Positions 10,701-18,786 of a stretch of DNA of 64,000 bases are shown piece after piece (within the stretch, counting starts at the first letter, position 1; each line of letters starts with the position of its first letter). The DNA comes from CAYMZZ01 sp046297935 (GTDB taxonomy: Bacteria > Bacteroidota > Bacteroidia > Chitinophagales > Chitinophagaceae): assembly GCA_046297935.1 (NCBI GenBank), contig JBKBHA010000004.1, positions 372,001 through 436,000 on the forward strand, written 5' to 3'. The notes beneath the pieces are model-generated. The model had not been told where the DNA came from. It searched no databases and saw only the letters and a program-made list of their open reading frames with translations. The translations under genes were made by a program, and so were the position numbers.

Positions 10701-11538
10701 AGTCAATATTCGTCATTCTCAACTTGTCAAAATAGATACGAAAAGAGTTTTCCGAACTATCACCACGGGTGGCTTCAATGGTACAACTGTCGAATTCTGC
10801 CAGCCGGTTTTGAGTGTTAATACGAAAATCCCGAAAGCTCAATCGATGTCGTCCGTCGGGAAACATGATATCCTGATGATGGGTTTCCACGGCCACATGA
10901 TCGCTGAAAAGAATTTTCTGCTGGTTTACAGGCTGGGTACTGTCTATTCGCAAATTGTCGAGCCGAAGATTCAACCGACTTATTCGCACGGGTACGTCCT
11001 GAGGCCGCGCAGGATTGAATAGTGAGAAGCTGCCATTGATAATTTGAAATCTTGTAACGGCTAAGGCCTGCAATGCATCCTGTATGGAATGATAAATGCG
11101 TCCCATTTCCTGAGGTATCGAAAGACTACTGTCGCTTGCGCGGACTGTATCGCTTTTGTCTACCCGACGTGTCACGCTGATGTCGGGATCAATCAGCTGC
11201 AGCGAATCGATCAGGAATCTTTTCTCCAGCACCAGCGGCCAAACGGATTGAACCTGTATTTTGATTTGTCTTACTGCAAAGAGGTAAGATGCCGGTGCAG
11301 TAGAATCAGTTGTAAAGAATACTGCATGTTCCAGTTCCATATTCTTGCTAAACCAGTTGAACTTAAAGTTGCGAACCCTTAAATCAACTTTGCCGTTCGA
11401 CTGTCGCCGAACCATGTCTTCAATGAGACTTTCAGCATGCTGTACAAACCAAATGTGAAAGGCAAAAACCAGCGAGGCGAGCACGGTCAGAACGATCAGG
11501 AGGATCTTCCACTTTTTTCGCTTCGAAGTTACTTTCAT
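7747..11538 (-). CDS. AsmA-like large envelope protein
   Basis: This is a 1263-residue protein with a single N-terminal transmembrane helix (ILLIVLTVLASLVFAFHIWF) after a basic KVTSKRKKWK stretch. A very long, low-cysteine, beta-rich periplasmic region follows, the layout of AsmA/DUF748/TamB-like proteins thought to span the periplasm and move lipids or assist the outer membrane. Many segments have the repeated pattern 'L.L..LxI.....F...NxL.L' expected of elongated beta-taco folds. The open frame extends upstream to a TTG at 11574; the ATG at 11538 is chosen because it precedes the basic/TM start directly. It lies between metG and fadN on the same strand. Family assignment comes from topology, not from a clear motif. 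Confidence 0.7.
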   Translation of the reverse strand: MKVTSKRKKWKILLIVLTVLASLVFAFHIWFVQHAESLIEDMVRRQSNGKVDLRVRNFKFNWFSKNMELEHAVFFTTDSTAPASYLFAVRQIKIQVQSVWPLVLEKRFLIDSLQLIDPDISVTRRVDKSDTVRASDSSLSIPQEMGRIYHSIQDALQALAVTRFQIINGSFSLFNPARPQDVPVRISRLNLRLDNLRIDSTQPVNQQKILFSDHVAVETHHQDIMFPDGRHRLSFRDFRINTQNRLAEFDSCTIEATRGDSSENSFRIYFDKLRMTNIDFDTLYHAEVIRADSVYAYDPQFKLNVDIPANSPVAAPRLDELLQQLTGELDVAFVVVENGAFDINTMRAGRPSSFTSTDNNFSMEGLRIRDEGERPVSIRKFEMAIRNYENFIRDSAYAIQFDSILFNDNRVSLSNFEYRELEDGRRYNQLRMRQLELYGLSWDELVFNQKLQAEQITLIRPDIRYNIAGARRRKNHDMFETLASLSKAMQLERTHIIQGQVHLLLPNAAELKLDDATILLETKELLQATRARDLRDAIQYLDFKKGVYAQNGWEAELSEAQFIGGENRALASGLKVSYPGKMSLSAEKIEAPVMVFDEYMQLKAVHGLHWKKADLRVDIGGTGTPKALPDLQLSSISGEQTSLLLQRDSLQIEGLLTNFELGEWQSVNQQTFIDGVSFTMRQLNASSPELLLKADSWDEQAARGGIWKNLNLVWKSRTDSLSLETIQVNSQFNWNDIFKSKMHLEKLQLMQPVFKARFGSNGGGQSNNWSIGQLLLKEPAISVQSADQTSFQWQSAQGDSLLIANAKMEWQPIRRISAGQVAFHMQGLQWKEKNRPLFETGSGLLVGKVENFQAIQNDLEHWDWKADLTQLEGNKLSFGQLGSRHGELNISSGRVKDLKLQSGWLINLSSLLQNNPKIQLSQWTGTYSDSVDQFKWHNFSYNLVPNLLTVDSFLYNPAVDSATFHQRLKFQSDYVTASAGKITMGPVNLAAFARDSVLSIGTLHISNGFLDDYRDKRIPREPGIVRALPGNLLRKIPFRFRADTILVTNANVLYEEVDDKTHRSGTIAVTDLNGQISGARNFDQQPGDSLYIEARAKLADHIDTRLRVQEAYADSLGGFRMQASMGQGDLAVLNPVLAALARAELRSGHLDSLQMWVQGQENIAYGTMVVYYDQLKVEVIRDKPRSLGARLTNLLANTIIRNRNKGKEGRVFVVRLRDRSAVNYLVKITLSGVMSNIGLRKPAKEARKYKKEIREMLQRQSAK

Positions 11539-11582
11539 TTGGGTTGAGGGAAATGACACTTCAAGGTACTGCAAATAGGTTG

Positions 11583-11611
11583 CCTAAAAAACACAGAGTG
11601 TGTTATTTAGG
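11583..11611 (-). terminator. Imperfect hairpin downstream of metG
   Basis: A 13-bp stem with one mismatch (CCTAAAAAACACA pairing with TGTGTTATTTAGG) around a 3-base loop lies about 100 bp after the metG stop. It could end metG transcription. There is no long free T-tract after it, so efficiency is uncertain. Confidence 0.45.
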
Positions 11612-11710
11612 TAAGTTTCAACAAAAAAAACCGTATGTACCCGGCCGGCAGGGTATTTCACGTCGGATTTATGCCAGTCACCTCAGGAATGCCAATGTTA
11701 TGTTTCGTAC

Positions 11711-13840
11711 TTAGCTTACTACCGAACCATTGCCGGTATCGCCCTGAGGCTGAACAAAGCGGAGTTTTCCCTCGGCATTTTCTGCCATTAATATCATACC
11801 GTTGCTTTCAATACCACGCATTTTTCTCGGAGCCAGGTTACATACCAGTAGCACCTGCTGTCCAATAATTTCTTCGGGCGTAAAATGAAGCGCTATACCC
11901 GACACAACGGTACGTTTCTCGAAACCAAGATCCACCTCCAGCTTCAGCAGTTTGTCGGCCTTGGGCACTTTCTCAGCGTTTACGATAGTGGCTATTCGTA
12001 TATCCAGCTTCGCAAAATCCTCGTATTGAATTTCTTCCTTAACTGGTGCTGTTTCCGACACCGGTGTAGACACTGTTGTAGATGCGCTTGCCGACGCCAC
12101 CAGCCCGGCCTTTAATTTTTCAACCTGGAACTGTATCTCCGCATCTTCAATTTTTCTGAAAAGCAGTCGGGGCTCCCTGAGTGAGTAACCAACACTCAGC
12201 AATTTGATTGTTCCGGCATTTTTCCAGTCCAGCATTTTGTCAACCACCTTCATCATATGCAACATCGATTGAGCGGTGTTTGGCAGAAATGGATTGGCTA
12301 AAATGGCCAGGTTAGCCGTCAACTGCAAACAAAGGTGCAGGCAGTTGTCGATCCTGGCTTGCGAAGCCGCTTCCACATTTCCGTCTTCGTCCACATTACG
12401 CACGAGAATCCAGGGTTCTTTTTTCTGCATGTATTGATTACCCTTTCTCGACAAATCAATTACTTCGTACAGGGCATCTCTGAACTTGTAGTTTTCAATT
12501 AAAGCACTTACAGTTTCGGCTGTATTGCGAATTTGGTCAATCAACTGACGGTCTGTATCGTCAAGCAATGCATCATGCAGGGGAGGTACTTTCCCTTTGC
12601 ATAACTTATGCATCAACACGAAGCTGCGATTGACAAAATTTCCGAAGATCGAGCCAAGTTCGCTATTTACTGCATCCTGGAATCCCTTCCAGGTGAATTC
12701 GCTGTCTTTTGTTTCAGGCGCAATTTGTGTCAGGTAATACCGCAACATATCTACACATTGACCGCCACCATTGTCACGCTTCACAAAGTCGTTGATATAG
12801 TCACGCATATCGAGCTTCCAGTTGCGGCTGGTACTCATTTTGTCGCCCTCCAGGTTCAAAAATTCATTTGCCGGTACGTTGGCTGGCAATACATTTCCAT
12901 GGAGCTTCAACATGATCGGGAAAATAATGCAATGGAAAACAATGTTGTCTTTCCCGATAAAATGCACCAGTTGTGTATCCTGATCGTACCAATAGGGTTT
13001 CCAGTCTTTCTGATTGTCGATCGCCCACTGACGGGTGGCGCTGATATAGCCAATCGGAGCATCGAACCACACGTACAATACTTTTCCTTTTGCTTCTGCC
13101 AAAGGCACCTGAATTCCCCAGTCGAGATCTCTTGTTACGGCACGCGACTGCAAACCGCCTTCAATCCAACTTTTACATTGTCCAACTACTGTGGAGCGCC
13201 AGTCGTCTTTATGCTGCTCCAGAATCCAGCTGCGAAGGAACGCCTCGTGCTTTCCAAGCGGCAGGTACCAGTGAGTGGTCTTTTTCTTAATTGGCTTTTG
13301 TCCGCTTAAGGTGCTGACCGGGTTGATCAATTCGTCTGGACTCAGGCTGGTTCCGCAATTCTCGCATTGATCACCAAAAGCACGGTCGCTGCCACAATTG
13401 GGGCAAGTGCCTTTAATATAGCGGTCGGCCAGAAAGCTGGCCGCTGCCTCGTCGTAATATTGTTCAGTTTCCCTGGTTTCGAGTTCCCCACGTTCCTGCA
13501 GGAAACTGAAGAACTCCTGCGCCGTTTCATGGTGCAGGGCTTCGCTGGTTCGGTGATAAATGTCAAACGATATGTTCAGGTCCTCAAAATCCTGCTTCAT
13601 TGCCGCATGGTACTTGTCAATAATTGCCTGCGGCGTTGTATTTTCCTTCATTGCCTGAATCGGGATTGCGGTGCCATGTTCGTCGCTGCCACACACAAAT
13701 ACCACATCGCGATGCTGGGCCCGGAGATAACGCACATAAATGTCGGCAGGGATATAGGCGCCTGCTAAGTGTCCTACATGTTTCAGGCCATTGGCATAGG
13801 GCAGGGCTGAGGTAACCAGGTATCGTTTGGGGGAAGCCAT
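11711..13840 (-). CDS. metG: Methionyl-tRNA synthetase
   Basis: This 709-residue class I aminoacyl-tRNA synthetase charges tRNA-Met. It has the HIGH-type motif as HVGH (in NGLKHVGHL, about residue 21), a zinc knuckle CPNCG...CENCG, and the KMSKS loop as KMSTS in GDKMSTSRNW. After the anticodon-binding helical domain, a C-terminal tRNA-binding (EMAPII/Trbp111-like) domain starts around residue 600 (FAKLDIRIATIVNAEKV) and includes NLAPRKMRGIESNGMILMA. The full-length dimeric type is therefore present. A match to the Bacteroidota -7 box sits 25 bp upstream of the ATG. Confidence 0.97.
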   Translation of the reverse strand: MASPKRYLVTSALPYANGLKHVGHLAGAYIPADIYVRYLRAQHRDVVFVCGSDEHGTAIPIQAMKENTTPQAIIDKYHAAMKQDFEDLNISFDIYHRTSEALHHETAQEFFSFLQERGELETRETEQYYDEAAASFLADRYIKGTCPNCGSDRAFGDQCENCGTSLSPDELINPVSTLSGQKPIKKKTTHWYLPLGKHEAFLRSWILEQHKDDWRSTVVGQCKSWIEGGLQSRAVTRDLDWGIQVPLAEAKGKVLYVWFDAPIGYISATRQWAIDNQKDWKPYWYDQDTQLVHFIGKDNIVFHCIIFPIMLKLHGNVLPANVPANEFLNLEGDKMSTSRNWKLDMRDYINDFVKRDNGGGQCVDMLRYYLTQIAPETKDSEFTWKGFQDAVNSELGSIFGNFVNRSFVLMHKLCKGKVPPLHDALLDDTDRQLIDQIRNTAETVSALIENYKFRDALYEVIDLSRKGNQYMQKKEPWILVRNVDEDGNVEAASQARIDNCLHLCLQLTANLAILANPFLPNTAQSMLHMMKVVDKMLDWKNAGTIKLLSVGYSLREPRLLFRKIEDAEIQFQVEKLKAGLVASASASTTVSTPVSETAPVKEEIQYEDFAKLDIRIATIVNAEKVPKADKLLKLEVDLGFEKRTVVSGIALHFTPEEIIGQQVLLVCNLAPRKMRGIESNGMILMAENAEGKLRFVQPQGDTGNGSVVS

Positions 13841-13865
13841 TCGGATAAATGCTTGATTTAGTTGG

Positions 13866-13873
13866 CAAAATTA
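13866..13873 (-). promoter_or_regulatory. -7 box of metG promoter
   Basis: The minus strand reads TAATTTTG, a full match to TAnnTTTG, ending 25 bases before the metG ATG. No clear -33 TTTG was identified. Confidence 0.55.
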
Positions 13874-13966
13874 CCGAATGAAGGGCCAAGCGCCAAAACA
13901 GTCAAATTTAGCTATGCAGCTTTTGAGCGACTATGCCATCAGTAGGCCGGAAAGCGCAGTTTGCAG

Positions 13967-13974
13967 TACCTTTA
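13967..13974 (+). promoter_or_regulatory. -7 box of the S66 peptidase pair
   Basis: TACCTTTA matches TAnnTTTG in seven of eight positions and ends four bases before the ATG at 13979. Transcription would start at or just before the start codon, giving a leaderless or nearly leaderless mRNA. Confidence 0.5.
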
Positions 13975-13978
13975 TTGA

Positions 13979-14998
13979 ATGGATCGCAAGAAATTTCTGG
14001 GAAACGGGGCTTTATCGTTTCTCGCCCTGGCCGGTCTTGAACGGTTTTCGGCGGATCGGGTTCCCAAGGAGATGATTGTTCCTGACCGCCTTGCCGAGGG
14101 CGACTGGATCGGCGTTACATCACCTGCCGGCTATATTACAGCCGAAGAAATTGATCCGGCAGTAAGCCTTTTAAAACAATGGGGGTTCCGTGTTAGAATA
14201 GGAAATACGATTGGTAAGCGAGACTTCAACTTTGGAGGCACCGACCATGAGCGGCTGAACGACTTTCAGCAAATGCTGGACGACCCCGGTCTGAAGGCGG
14301 TGCTGTGCGCAAGGGGTGGCTATGGTGCAGTGCGTATTGTTGATCAATTGCGTTGGGAGCAGTTCCGAAAGTTTCCGAAGTGGATCGTTGGTTTCAGCGA
14401 TATCACCGTATTTCATGCTCACCTGAGTCGGCAGGTCGGAGCCGCATCGATACATTCTAAAATGTGCAACAGTTTTCCCGACGATTGGCAGAAGGCTGAT
14501 CAGCTTCAAACGGCCACTATTTTGTCGATTCGTGATGCATTGCTCGGAATTCCTTTTAATATGCAAATAGAAGGATCGGAAAAAAATCGGCCAGGACATG
14601 CGGAAGCGATATTGGTGGGCGGAAATTTAAAGACGATAGAATCTCTCTCAGGTTCCAGATCTGATATGTTGACCGACGGGCGTATACTTTTTGTAGAAGA
14701 TACCGGTGAATATCGGTACAGCGTAGACCGTATGTTCTGGAATCTCAAAAGAAGCGGCAAACTCGCCAACCTGGCTGGACTGATCGTGGGTGGTTTTCGC
14801 CTGAAGCCTGATGACCCTGGTGAAGAGTTTGGAAGGGAGCTGGAAGATATCGTGCTGGAAAAAGTGCACGAATATGCCTATCCGGTTTGTTTTAATTTTC
14901 CGGTTGGTCACCAGAAGAATAATTTCGCATTGAAATGTGGTGTCCGGCACAAGTTGGCAGTATATAAAACAGAAACACGATTAACAGAACTCACATGA
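13979..14998 (+). CDS. S66 family LD-carboxypeptidase, first of tandem pair
   Basis: This 339-residue protein belongs to the LdcA/MccF family, which hydrolyses the L,D bond of murein tetrapeptides or related amides. The S66 triad is visible: Ser140 in VGFSDITVFH, Glu240 in LFVEDTGEY, and His311 in FPVGHQKNN. Gly-rich CARGGYGAVRI precedes the nucleophile as in LdcA. The N-terminus (MDRKKFLGNGALSFLALAGL) has an R-K-x-F-L pattern followed by a hydrophobic stretch, so it may be exported, possibly by Tat; the second copy lacks this. The stop codon overlaps the start of the next gene by four bases. Confidence 0.88.
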   Translation: MDRKKFLGNGALSFLALAGLERFSADRVPKEMIVPDRLAEGDWIGVTSPAGYITAEEIDPAVSLLKQWGFRVRIGNTIGKRDFNFGGTDHERLNDFQQMLDDPGLKAVLCARGGYGAVRIVDQLRWEQFRKFPKWIVGFSDITVFHAHLSRQVGAASIHSKMCNSFPDDWQKADQLQTATILSIRDALLGIPFNMQIEGSEKNRPGHAEAILVGGNLKTIESLSGSRSDMLTDGRILFVEDTGEYRYSVDRMFWNLKRSGKLANLAGLIVGGFRLKPDDPGEEFGRELEDIVLEKVHEYAYPVCFNFPVGHQKNNFALKCGVRHKLAVYKTETRLTELT

Positions 14999-15906
14999 TC
15001 AAGAGCCCAGCTTACCTGGAGAAAGGTGATACAATAGGATTGGTTTGTCCCGCAGGTTTTATGGCTGAAAATAAAGTGGCCGAGTGTATCCGGGTGCTTA
15101 CGGAGGAATGGGGGTATCAGGTAAAAGTTGGCAGCACCGTTGGTGGAACTTCTGAAAACTATTTTTCAGGTACCGACGACGATCGACTTGCCGACTTTCA
15201 ACGTATGCTCAACGATTCCGAAGTGAAGGCCATTTTATGTGCGCGGGGAGGATATGGTACCAGCCGCATAATAGATCGGATCGATTTTTCGGGATTTCGA
15301 AAAAGCCCTAAATGGATTGTTGGTTTTAGCGACATAACCGTTTTACACTGCCATATTTACCGCAACTATAAAATTGCTTCGCTGCATGCGCCCATGGCGT
15401 CCGCCTTCAATGACGCCGGCTATATCAGCAGGTACGTACAGTCCTTGCGCGATGCTTTGGAAGGAAAGTGGGCGAAATATACCTGTGAGCCTCACCCAAT
15501 GAACCGAAATGGCGAAGCTATTGGGGAGCTTGTTGGTGGTAATTTGGCGTTGCTGGCACATTTGATGGGATCAAGTTCAGAACTGAAGACAAAGGGACGG
15601 ATATTATTTCTCGAAGATGTTGGTGAATATCTTTATAATGTTGACAGGATGCTTCTTCAATTGAAGCGTGCCGGCAAGCTCGATTCATTGGCAGGCCTTA
15701 TAGTTGGCGGTTTTACGGAAATGAAGGATACTGAGCGTCCTTTTGGCTCCGATGTGTATGAAATTATTTCGAACGCTGTAGCGGAATACGATTATCCTGT
15801 TTGCTTTGACTTTCCGGTGAGTCATGGTAAAGAAAATCTAACCCTGAAGATCGGCGCGGGTCACAAACTTAAAGTAACCAAGTCAAAAGTGTTGCTGGAG
15901 GAATAG
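14995..15906 (+). CDS. S66 family LD-carboxypeptidase, second of tandem pair
   Basis: This 303-residue paralogue of the preceding gene starts within it (ATGA overlap), so translation is probably coupled. The triad is Ser112 in VGFSDITVLH, Glu207 in LFLEDVGEY and His277 in FPVSHGKEN. Without an N-terminal export signal it should work in the cytoplasm, where LdcA-type enzymes take part in murein recycling. The pair would thus provide one possibly exported and one cytoplasmic enzyme. It converges with the next minus-strand gene with only six bases between stops. Confidence 0.9.
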   Translation: MIKSPAYLEKGDTIGLVCPAGFMAENKVAECIRVLTEEWGYQVKVGSTVGGTSENYFSGTDDDRLADFQRMLNDSEVKAILCARGGYGTSRIIDRIDFSGFRKSPKWIVGFSDITVLHCHIYRNYKIASLHAPMASAFNDAGYISRYVQSLRDALEGKWAKYTCEPHPMNRNGEAIGELVGGNLALLAHLMGSSSELKTKGRILFLEDVGEYLYNVDRMLLQLKRAGKLDSLAGLIVGGFTEMKDTERPFGSDVYEIISNAVAEYDYPVCFDFPVSHGKENLTLKIGAGHKLKVTKSKVLLEE

Positions 15907-15912
15907 GAACGG

Positions 15913-16341
15913 CTAGAAGTCAGTAAAGTGCATGGGCGAGGGCAACAGTTCAAAATCTTTTGCCTCGATCATTTCAATCTTCATTTGAAATCCCTCGTCA
16001 GCCTTTACAATTGTTTTTTCTCTGGTTACTTTTTTGTAGCCAGCCTTTTCAAATACGAAACGATAAGTGCCGGGCTTCAGTTCGTCGAAGACAAAGCTTC
16101 CTTCCGGATCAGTAAAAACGGTTTTCTCTTTACGTGAAGCGTTGTAAGCAGTTACAGAAACATCTTTTAAAGGATTTTTTTTCTCAGCGTGCAGGACCTG
16201 ACCGGCCATATTGTTTTTCTTGCCGTTTTCTTTGCAATTAGAATTGGGGGCGTTACAAGGCTCCGGGTCAGTGGCCGCATTGGCTGCAGTTGCTCCTAAT
16301 GTCAGGAACAGCAAAGTATAGAAGATGAATTTCAGTTTCAT
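15913..16341 (-). CDS. Secreted protein with carboxypeptidase-like regulatory (Cna_B-like) domain
   Basis: This 142-residue protein has a signal peptide (MKLKFIFYTLLFLTLGA... ending near ANA) and then one beta-sandwich domain of the CarboxypepD_reg type: MAGQVLHAEKKNPLKDVSVTA, GSFVFDELKPGTYRFVF and EKAGYKKVTREKTI. Such domains usually form the N-terminal part of SusC-like receptors; here it stands alone. Function unknown, probably periplasmic or surface exposed. Two Cys residues lie in the linker after the signal peptide (CNAPNSNC). Confidence 0.75.
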   Translation of the reverse strand: MKLKFIFYTLLFLTLGATAANAATDPEPCNAPNSNCKENGKKNNMAGQVLHAEKKNPLKDVSVTAYNASRKEKTVFTDPEGSFVFDELKPGTYRFVFEKAGYKKVTREKTIVKADEGFQMKIEMIEAKDFELLPSPMHFTDF

Positions 16342-16402
16342 GTGACCGTATTAAGAATAAAGGAATTCGCTACCATCGGGAGCCGGCCAATCACATGTAA
16401 AG

Positions 16403-17347
16403 TTAAGCGAATCCCAATGGATTTTCCAAGGCTGAATGAAATTCTTCGCGAACGTTTTTTACGATCTCTTGTGCAGGTAAAATTCCGTCAATAATACTGC
16501 TAACCTGTCCTATTTCCAGCTCGCCTTCTTCCATATTTCCTTCGAACATTCCCTTTTTTGTCCTTCCGCGACCAAGCAAATTTTTGAGCTCTTCCGGATC
16601 AGCACCTCTCAATTCGGCTTGCCGGACTTGCTCGTAAAAGGCGTTACGTATCAAGCGTACCGGGGTTAATTGTTTGAGTGTTAGAACGGTATCTCCTTCC
16701 TTGCTGTCGATCACTCTTTGTTTAAATGCAGGATGGGACGATGCTTCCAGCGACGCCACAAACCGGCTTCCCATTTGCACAGCTTCCGCGCCCAGGACCA
16801 TCGCTGCCAGCATCTGCCGTCCGGTAGCGATTCCTCCAGCGGCAATCACTGGTATTTTTACCGCTGCTTTTACGGCCGGAATCAGCACCATGGTGGTTGT
16901 TTCTTCGCGGCCATTGTGTCCCCCAGCTTCAAAACCTTCTGCTACCACTGCATCGACTCCAGCTTGTTCGGCTTTTTGCGCGAAGCGGCTGCTGCTCACT
17001 ACATGCACTACCGTAATGCCAGCAGATTTCAAGTGACTCGTCCAGGTGGCCGGATTGCCAGCAGATGTAAAAACAATAGGAACCTTTTCATCGATCACTA
17101 TCTGAATATGTTTGTCTATATCCGGGTAGAGCAAGGGGATATTGACCGCAAATGCTTTGTTACTCGCCAATTTGAACTTGCGAATATGTTCGCGAAGGAC
17201 TTCCGGATACATGCTTCCGCTACCAATGGTACCAAGGCCGCCGCTATTGCTGACCGCGCTCGCCAGTCGCCAGCCGCTGGCCCATATCATGCCCGCCTGA
17301 ATTAGCGGGAAGTCGATGTTGAAAAGAGTGGTGATTCGGGAGAACAT
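16403..17347 (-). CDS. Nitronate monooxygenase / FabK-like flavoenzyme
   Basis: This 314-residue FMN-dependent TIM-barrel protein belongs to the 2-nitropropane dioxygenase family. Visible family motifs are the start FPLIQAGM, SNSGGLGTIG, the GFEAGGHNG segment that lines the active site, and IPVIAAGGIATGRQM with GAEAVQMGSRF near the FMN phosphate site. Members either oxidise nitronates or act as enoyl-ACP reductase (FabK); sequence alone does not separate the two here. Upstream lie low-complexity repeats containing a 22-bp palindrome. Confidence 0.85.
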   Translation of the reverse strand: MFSRITTLFNIDFPLIQAGMIWASGWRLASAVSNSGGLGTIGSGSMYPEVLREHIRKFKLASNKAFAVNIPLLYPDIDKHIQIVIDEKVPIVFTSAGNPATWTSHLKSAGITVVHVVSSSRFAQKAEQAGVDAVVAEGFEAGGHNGREETTTMVLIPAVKAAVKIPVIAAGGIATGRQMLAAMVLGAEAVQMGSRFVASLEASSHPAFKQRVIDSKEGDTVLTLKQLTPVRLIRNAFYEQVRQAELRGADPEELKNLLGRGRTKKGMFEGNMEEGELEIGQVSSIIDGILPAQEIVKNVREEFHSALENPLGFA

Positions 17348-17360
17348 GGTTTTAATTTAT

Positions 17361-17570
17361 AAATGTGCAAATGTGAAAATGTGCAAGTGTGCAAACCTGC
17401 CTGCCGGCAGGCAGGTGTGGATATGAGGAAATTGGCGATTAGGCAGTTGGGGCTAAATGTATTGTTCAATTGAACTCAACAATTCTCAAATCTACACATT
17501 TTCACATTTTCACACCTGCCTGCCGGCAGGCAGGTGTGCACATTTGCACACTTACACATTGCGCCGAAGG
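17361..17570. repeat. Intergenic repeat: two CTGCCTGCC palindromes in TGTGCAAA-rich tracts
   Basis: The space between the two minus-strand genes holds two perfect palindromes, 22 bp at 17395-17416 and 28 bp at 17511-17538, both centred on CTGCCTGCCGGCAGGCAG. They are flanked by short TGTGCAAATGTG-like and CACATTTTCACA-like repeats in opposite orientation, so the whole block is roughly symmetrical. Reading through the core gives the peptide PACRQAG, a common sign of dispersed palindromes in Bacteroidota genomes. A related degenerate copy is at 54738. No gene is seen here. Confidence 0.8.
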
Positions 17571-17577
17571 CGCTCCT

Positions 17578-18570
17578 TTATCCCAAGTCAATGCTCGTAT
17601 TGTCGCCAATGCTCAGGCGGCGTGCTTCACCTTTGAGACCAGTGTCACTTCCGATGATCGAAGATTCAAGCACAATATCGTAGAGGTTGGAGTAAGATCC
17701 AATGATTGAATTCCGCACAATTGAGAAATTCATCCGGGTATTTTCGCCGATGGTCACATTGGGTCCGATGATACTGTTACGAATATCACAACCTTCGCCA
17801 ATGCTCACCGGGGGAATTACAACCGTGTTCTCAAATTGATAATCTTTTTCCGTTCTTCTCTCAAATTTCTTCAACAGGGTGGCATTTGATTCAAGCAGGG
17901 TTTCTTTGCGCCCGCAATCATACCAGCTTTCGACCCTAAACGGTTTCATTTTGATCCCTTTTCGAAGCATACAGTCGATAGCGTCGGTAAGGCTGTATTC
18001 GCCGTGGGTGCGAAGCCCCTGAACGAAATTGGATTCAAGGCAATCAAATAGTTCGTTGCTTTCCTTGATTTTATAGATGCCGACCAGGGCCAGGTTTGAT
18101 TTGGGGATTTGTGGCTTTTCTACCACATGTTCTATAAACCCCTCGTCATCAATTTCAGCCACACCGAATTCCCTTGGGTCATCTACTTTCCGGACGCCCA
18201 ACATAGAGCAAGGGCTGTTAACGACTTCCTGAACATTGTATTCGCAGATCGTATCGCCCAGCACCACAATCACTTCATCGTTGTTAACCACTGCCTTGGC
18301 GATTTGTATCGCATGGCCCACCCCTTGTCTGTCAATCTGTTGTACATACTGGGCGTTGAGGTCTGGATAACGTTGCTTGACGTAATCCCTTATTTTATCG
18401 CCCAGGTAGCCTACGATGAAAATAAACTCCTGAATGCCGGCATCCCGCATTTGGTCGATGATGATGCTCAACACGGTTTTGCCTGCAAGGGGAATCAGTG
18501 CTTTGGGTTGCGTATAACTGTGGGGGCGAAGTTTGGTTCCTGCCCCTGCTACTGGTATTATTGCCTTCAT
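17578..18570 (-). CDS. Sugar-phosphate nucleotidyltransferase
   Basis: This 330-residue enzyme transfers NMP from NTP to a sugar 1-phosphate. The signature loop is AGAGTKLRPHSYTQPKALIP at the N-terminus, and a metal-binding Asp lies in VVLGDTICEY. The C-terminal ~90 residues form hexapeptide (left-handed beta-helix) repeats such as GEGCDIRNSIIGPNVTIGEN. The signature has T-K-L-R where many relatives have T-R-L-R. The exact sugar and base are not predictable; a role in cell envelope or exopolysaccharide precursors is likely. No sugar-pathway genes are adjacent. It is divergent from glyA. Confidence 0.88.
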   Translation of the reverse strand: MKAIIPVAGAGTKLRPHSYTQPKALIPLAGKTVLSIIIDQMRDAGIQEFIFIVGYLGDKIRDYVKQRYPDLNAQYVQQIDRQGVGHAIQIAKAVVNNDEVIVVLGDTICEYNVQEVVNSPCSMLGVRKVDDPREFGVAEIDDEGFIEHVVEKPQIPKSNLALVGIYKIKESNELFDCLESNFVQGLRTHGEYSLTDAIDCMLRKGIKMKPFRVESWYDCGRKETLLESNATLLKKFERRTEKDYQFENTVVIPPVSIGEGCDIRNSIIGPNVTIGENTRMNFSIVRNSIIGSYSNLYDIVLESSIIGSDTGLKGEARRLSIGDNTSIDLG

Positions 18571-18775
18571 GTATAACCTGGTCCTTTAAGGGACTTTTTA
18601 CCGTTTGGCGCTGGCGAAACGGTTCGGTTGATAAAATGATTCGGTACCTGCTCAGGTGTCCTTACCATTGCTTTTCGGTGTAGATTTAGTTCGGCCGAAA
18701 AGCCAACGAAAGTAACACTTTTTAACACAAACAAAAAGTTATCCGCAGGCGAGTGGTTTCAAGCGTCGTGCATGC

Positions 18776-18783
18776 TAAATTTG
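18776..18783 (+). promoter_or_regulatory. -7 box of glyA promoter
   Basis: TAAATTTG matches TAnnTTTG exactly and ends three bases before the ATG at 18787. The upstream in-frame ATG at 18772 lies before this box and so would not be transcribed from it. Confidence 0.6.
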
Positions 18784-18786
18784 CGC

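Noticed and set aside
12608..13309. 233-residue frame antisense to metG
   Set aside because: It is a shadow of a strongly conserved gene, with no signals of its own.
17470..17709. Small plus-strand frame containing PACRQAG
   Set aside because: It is a translation of the intergenic palindrome and runs antisense into the nucleotidyltransferase gene.
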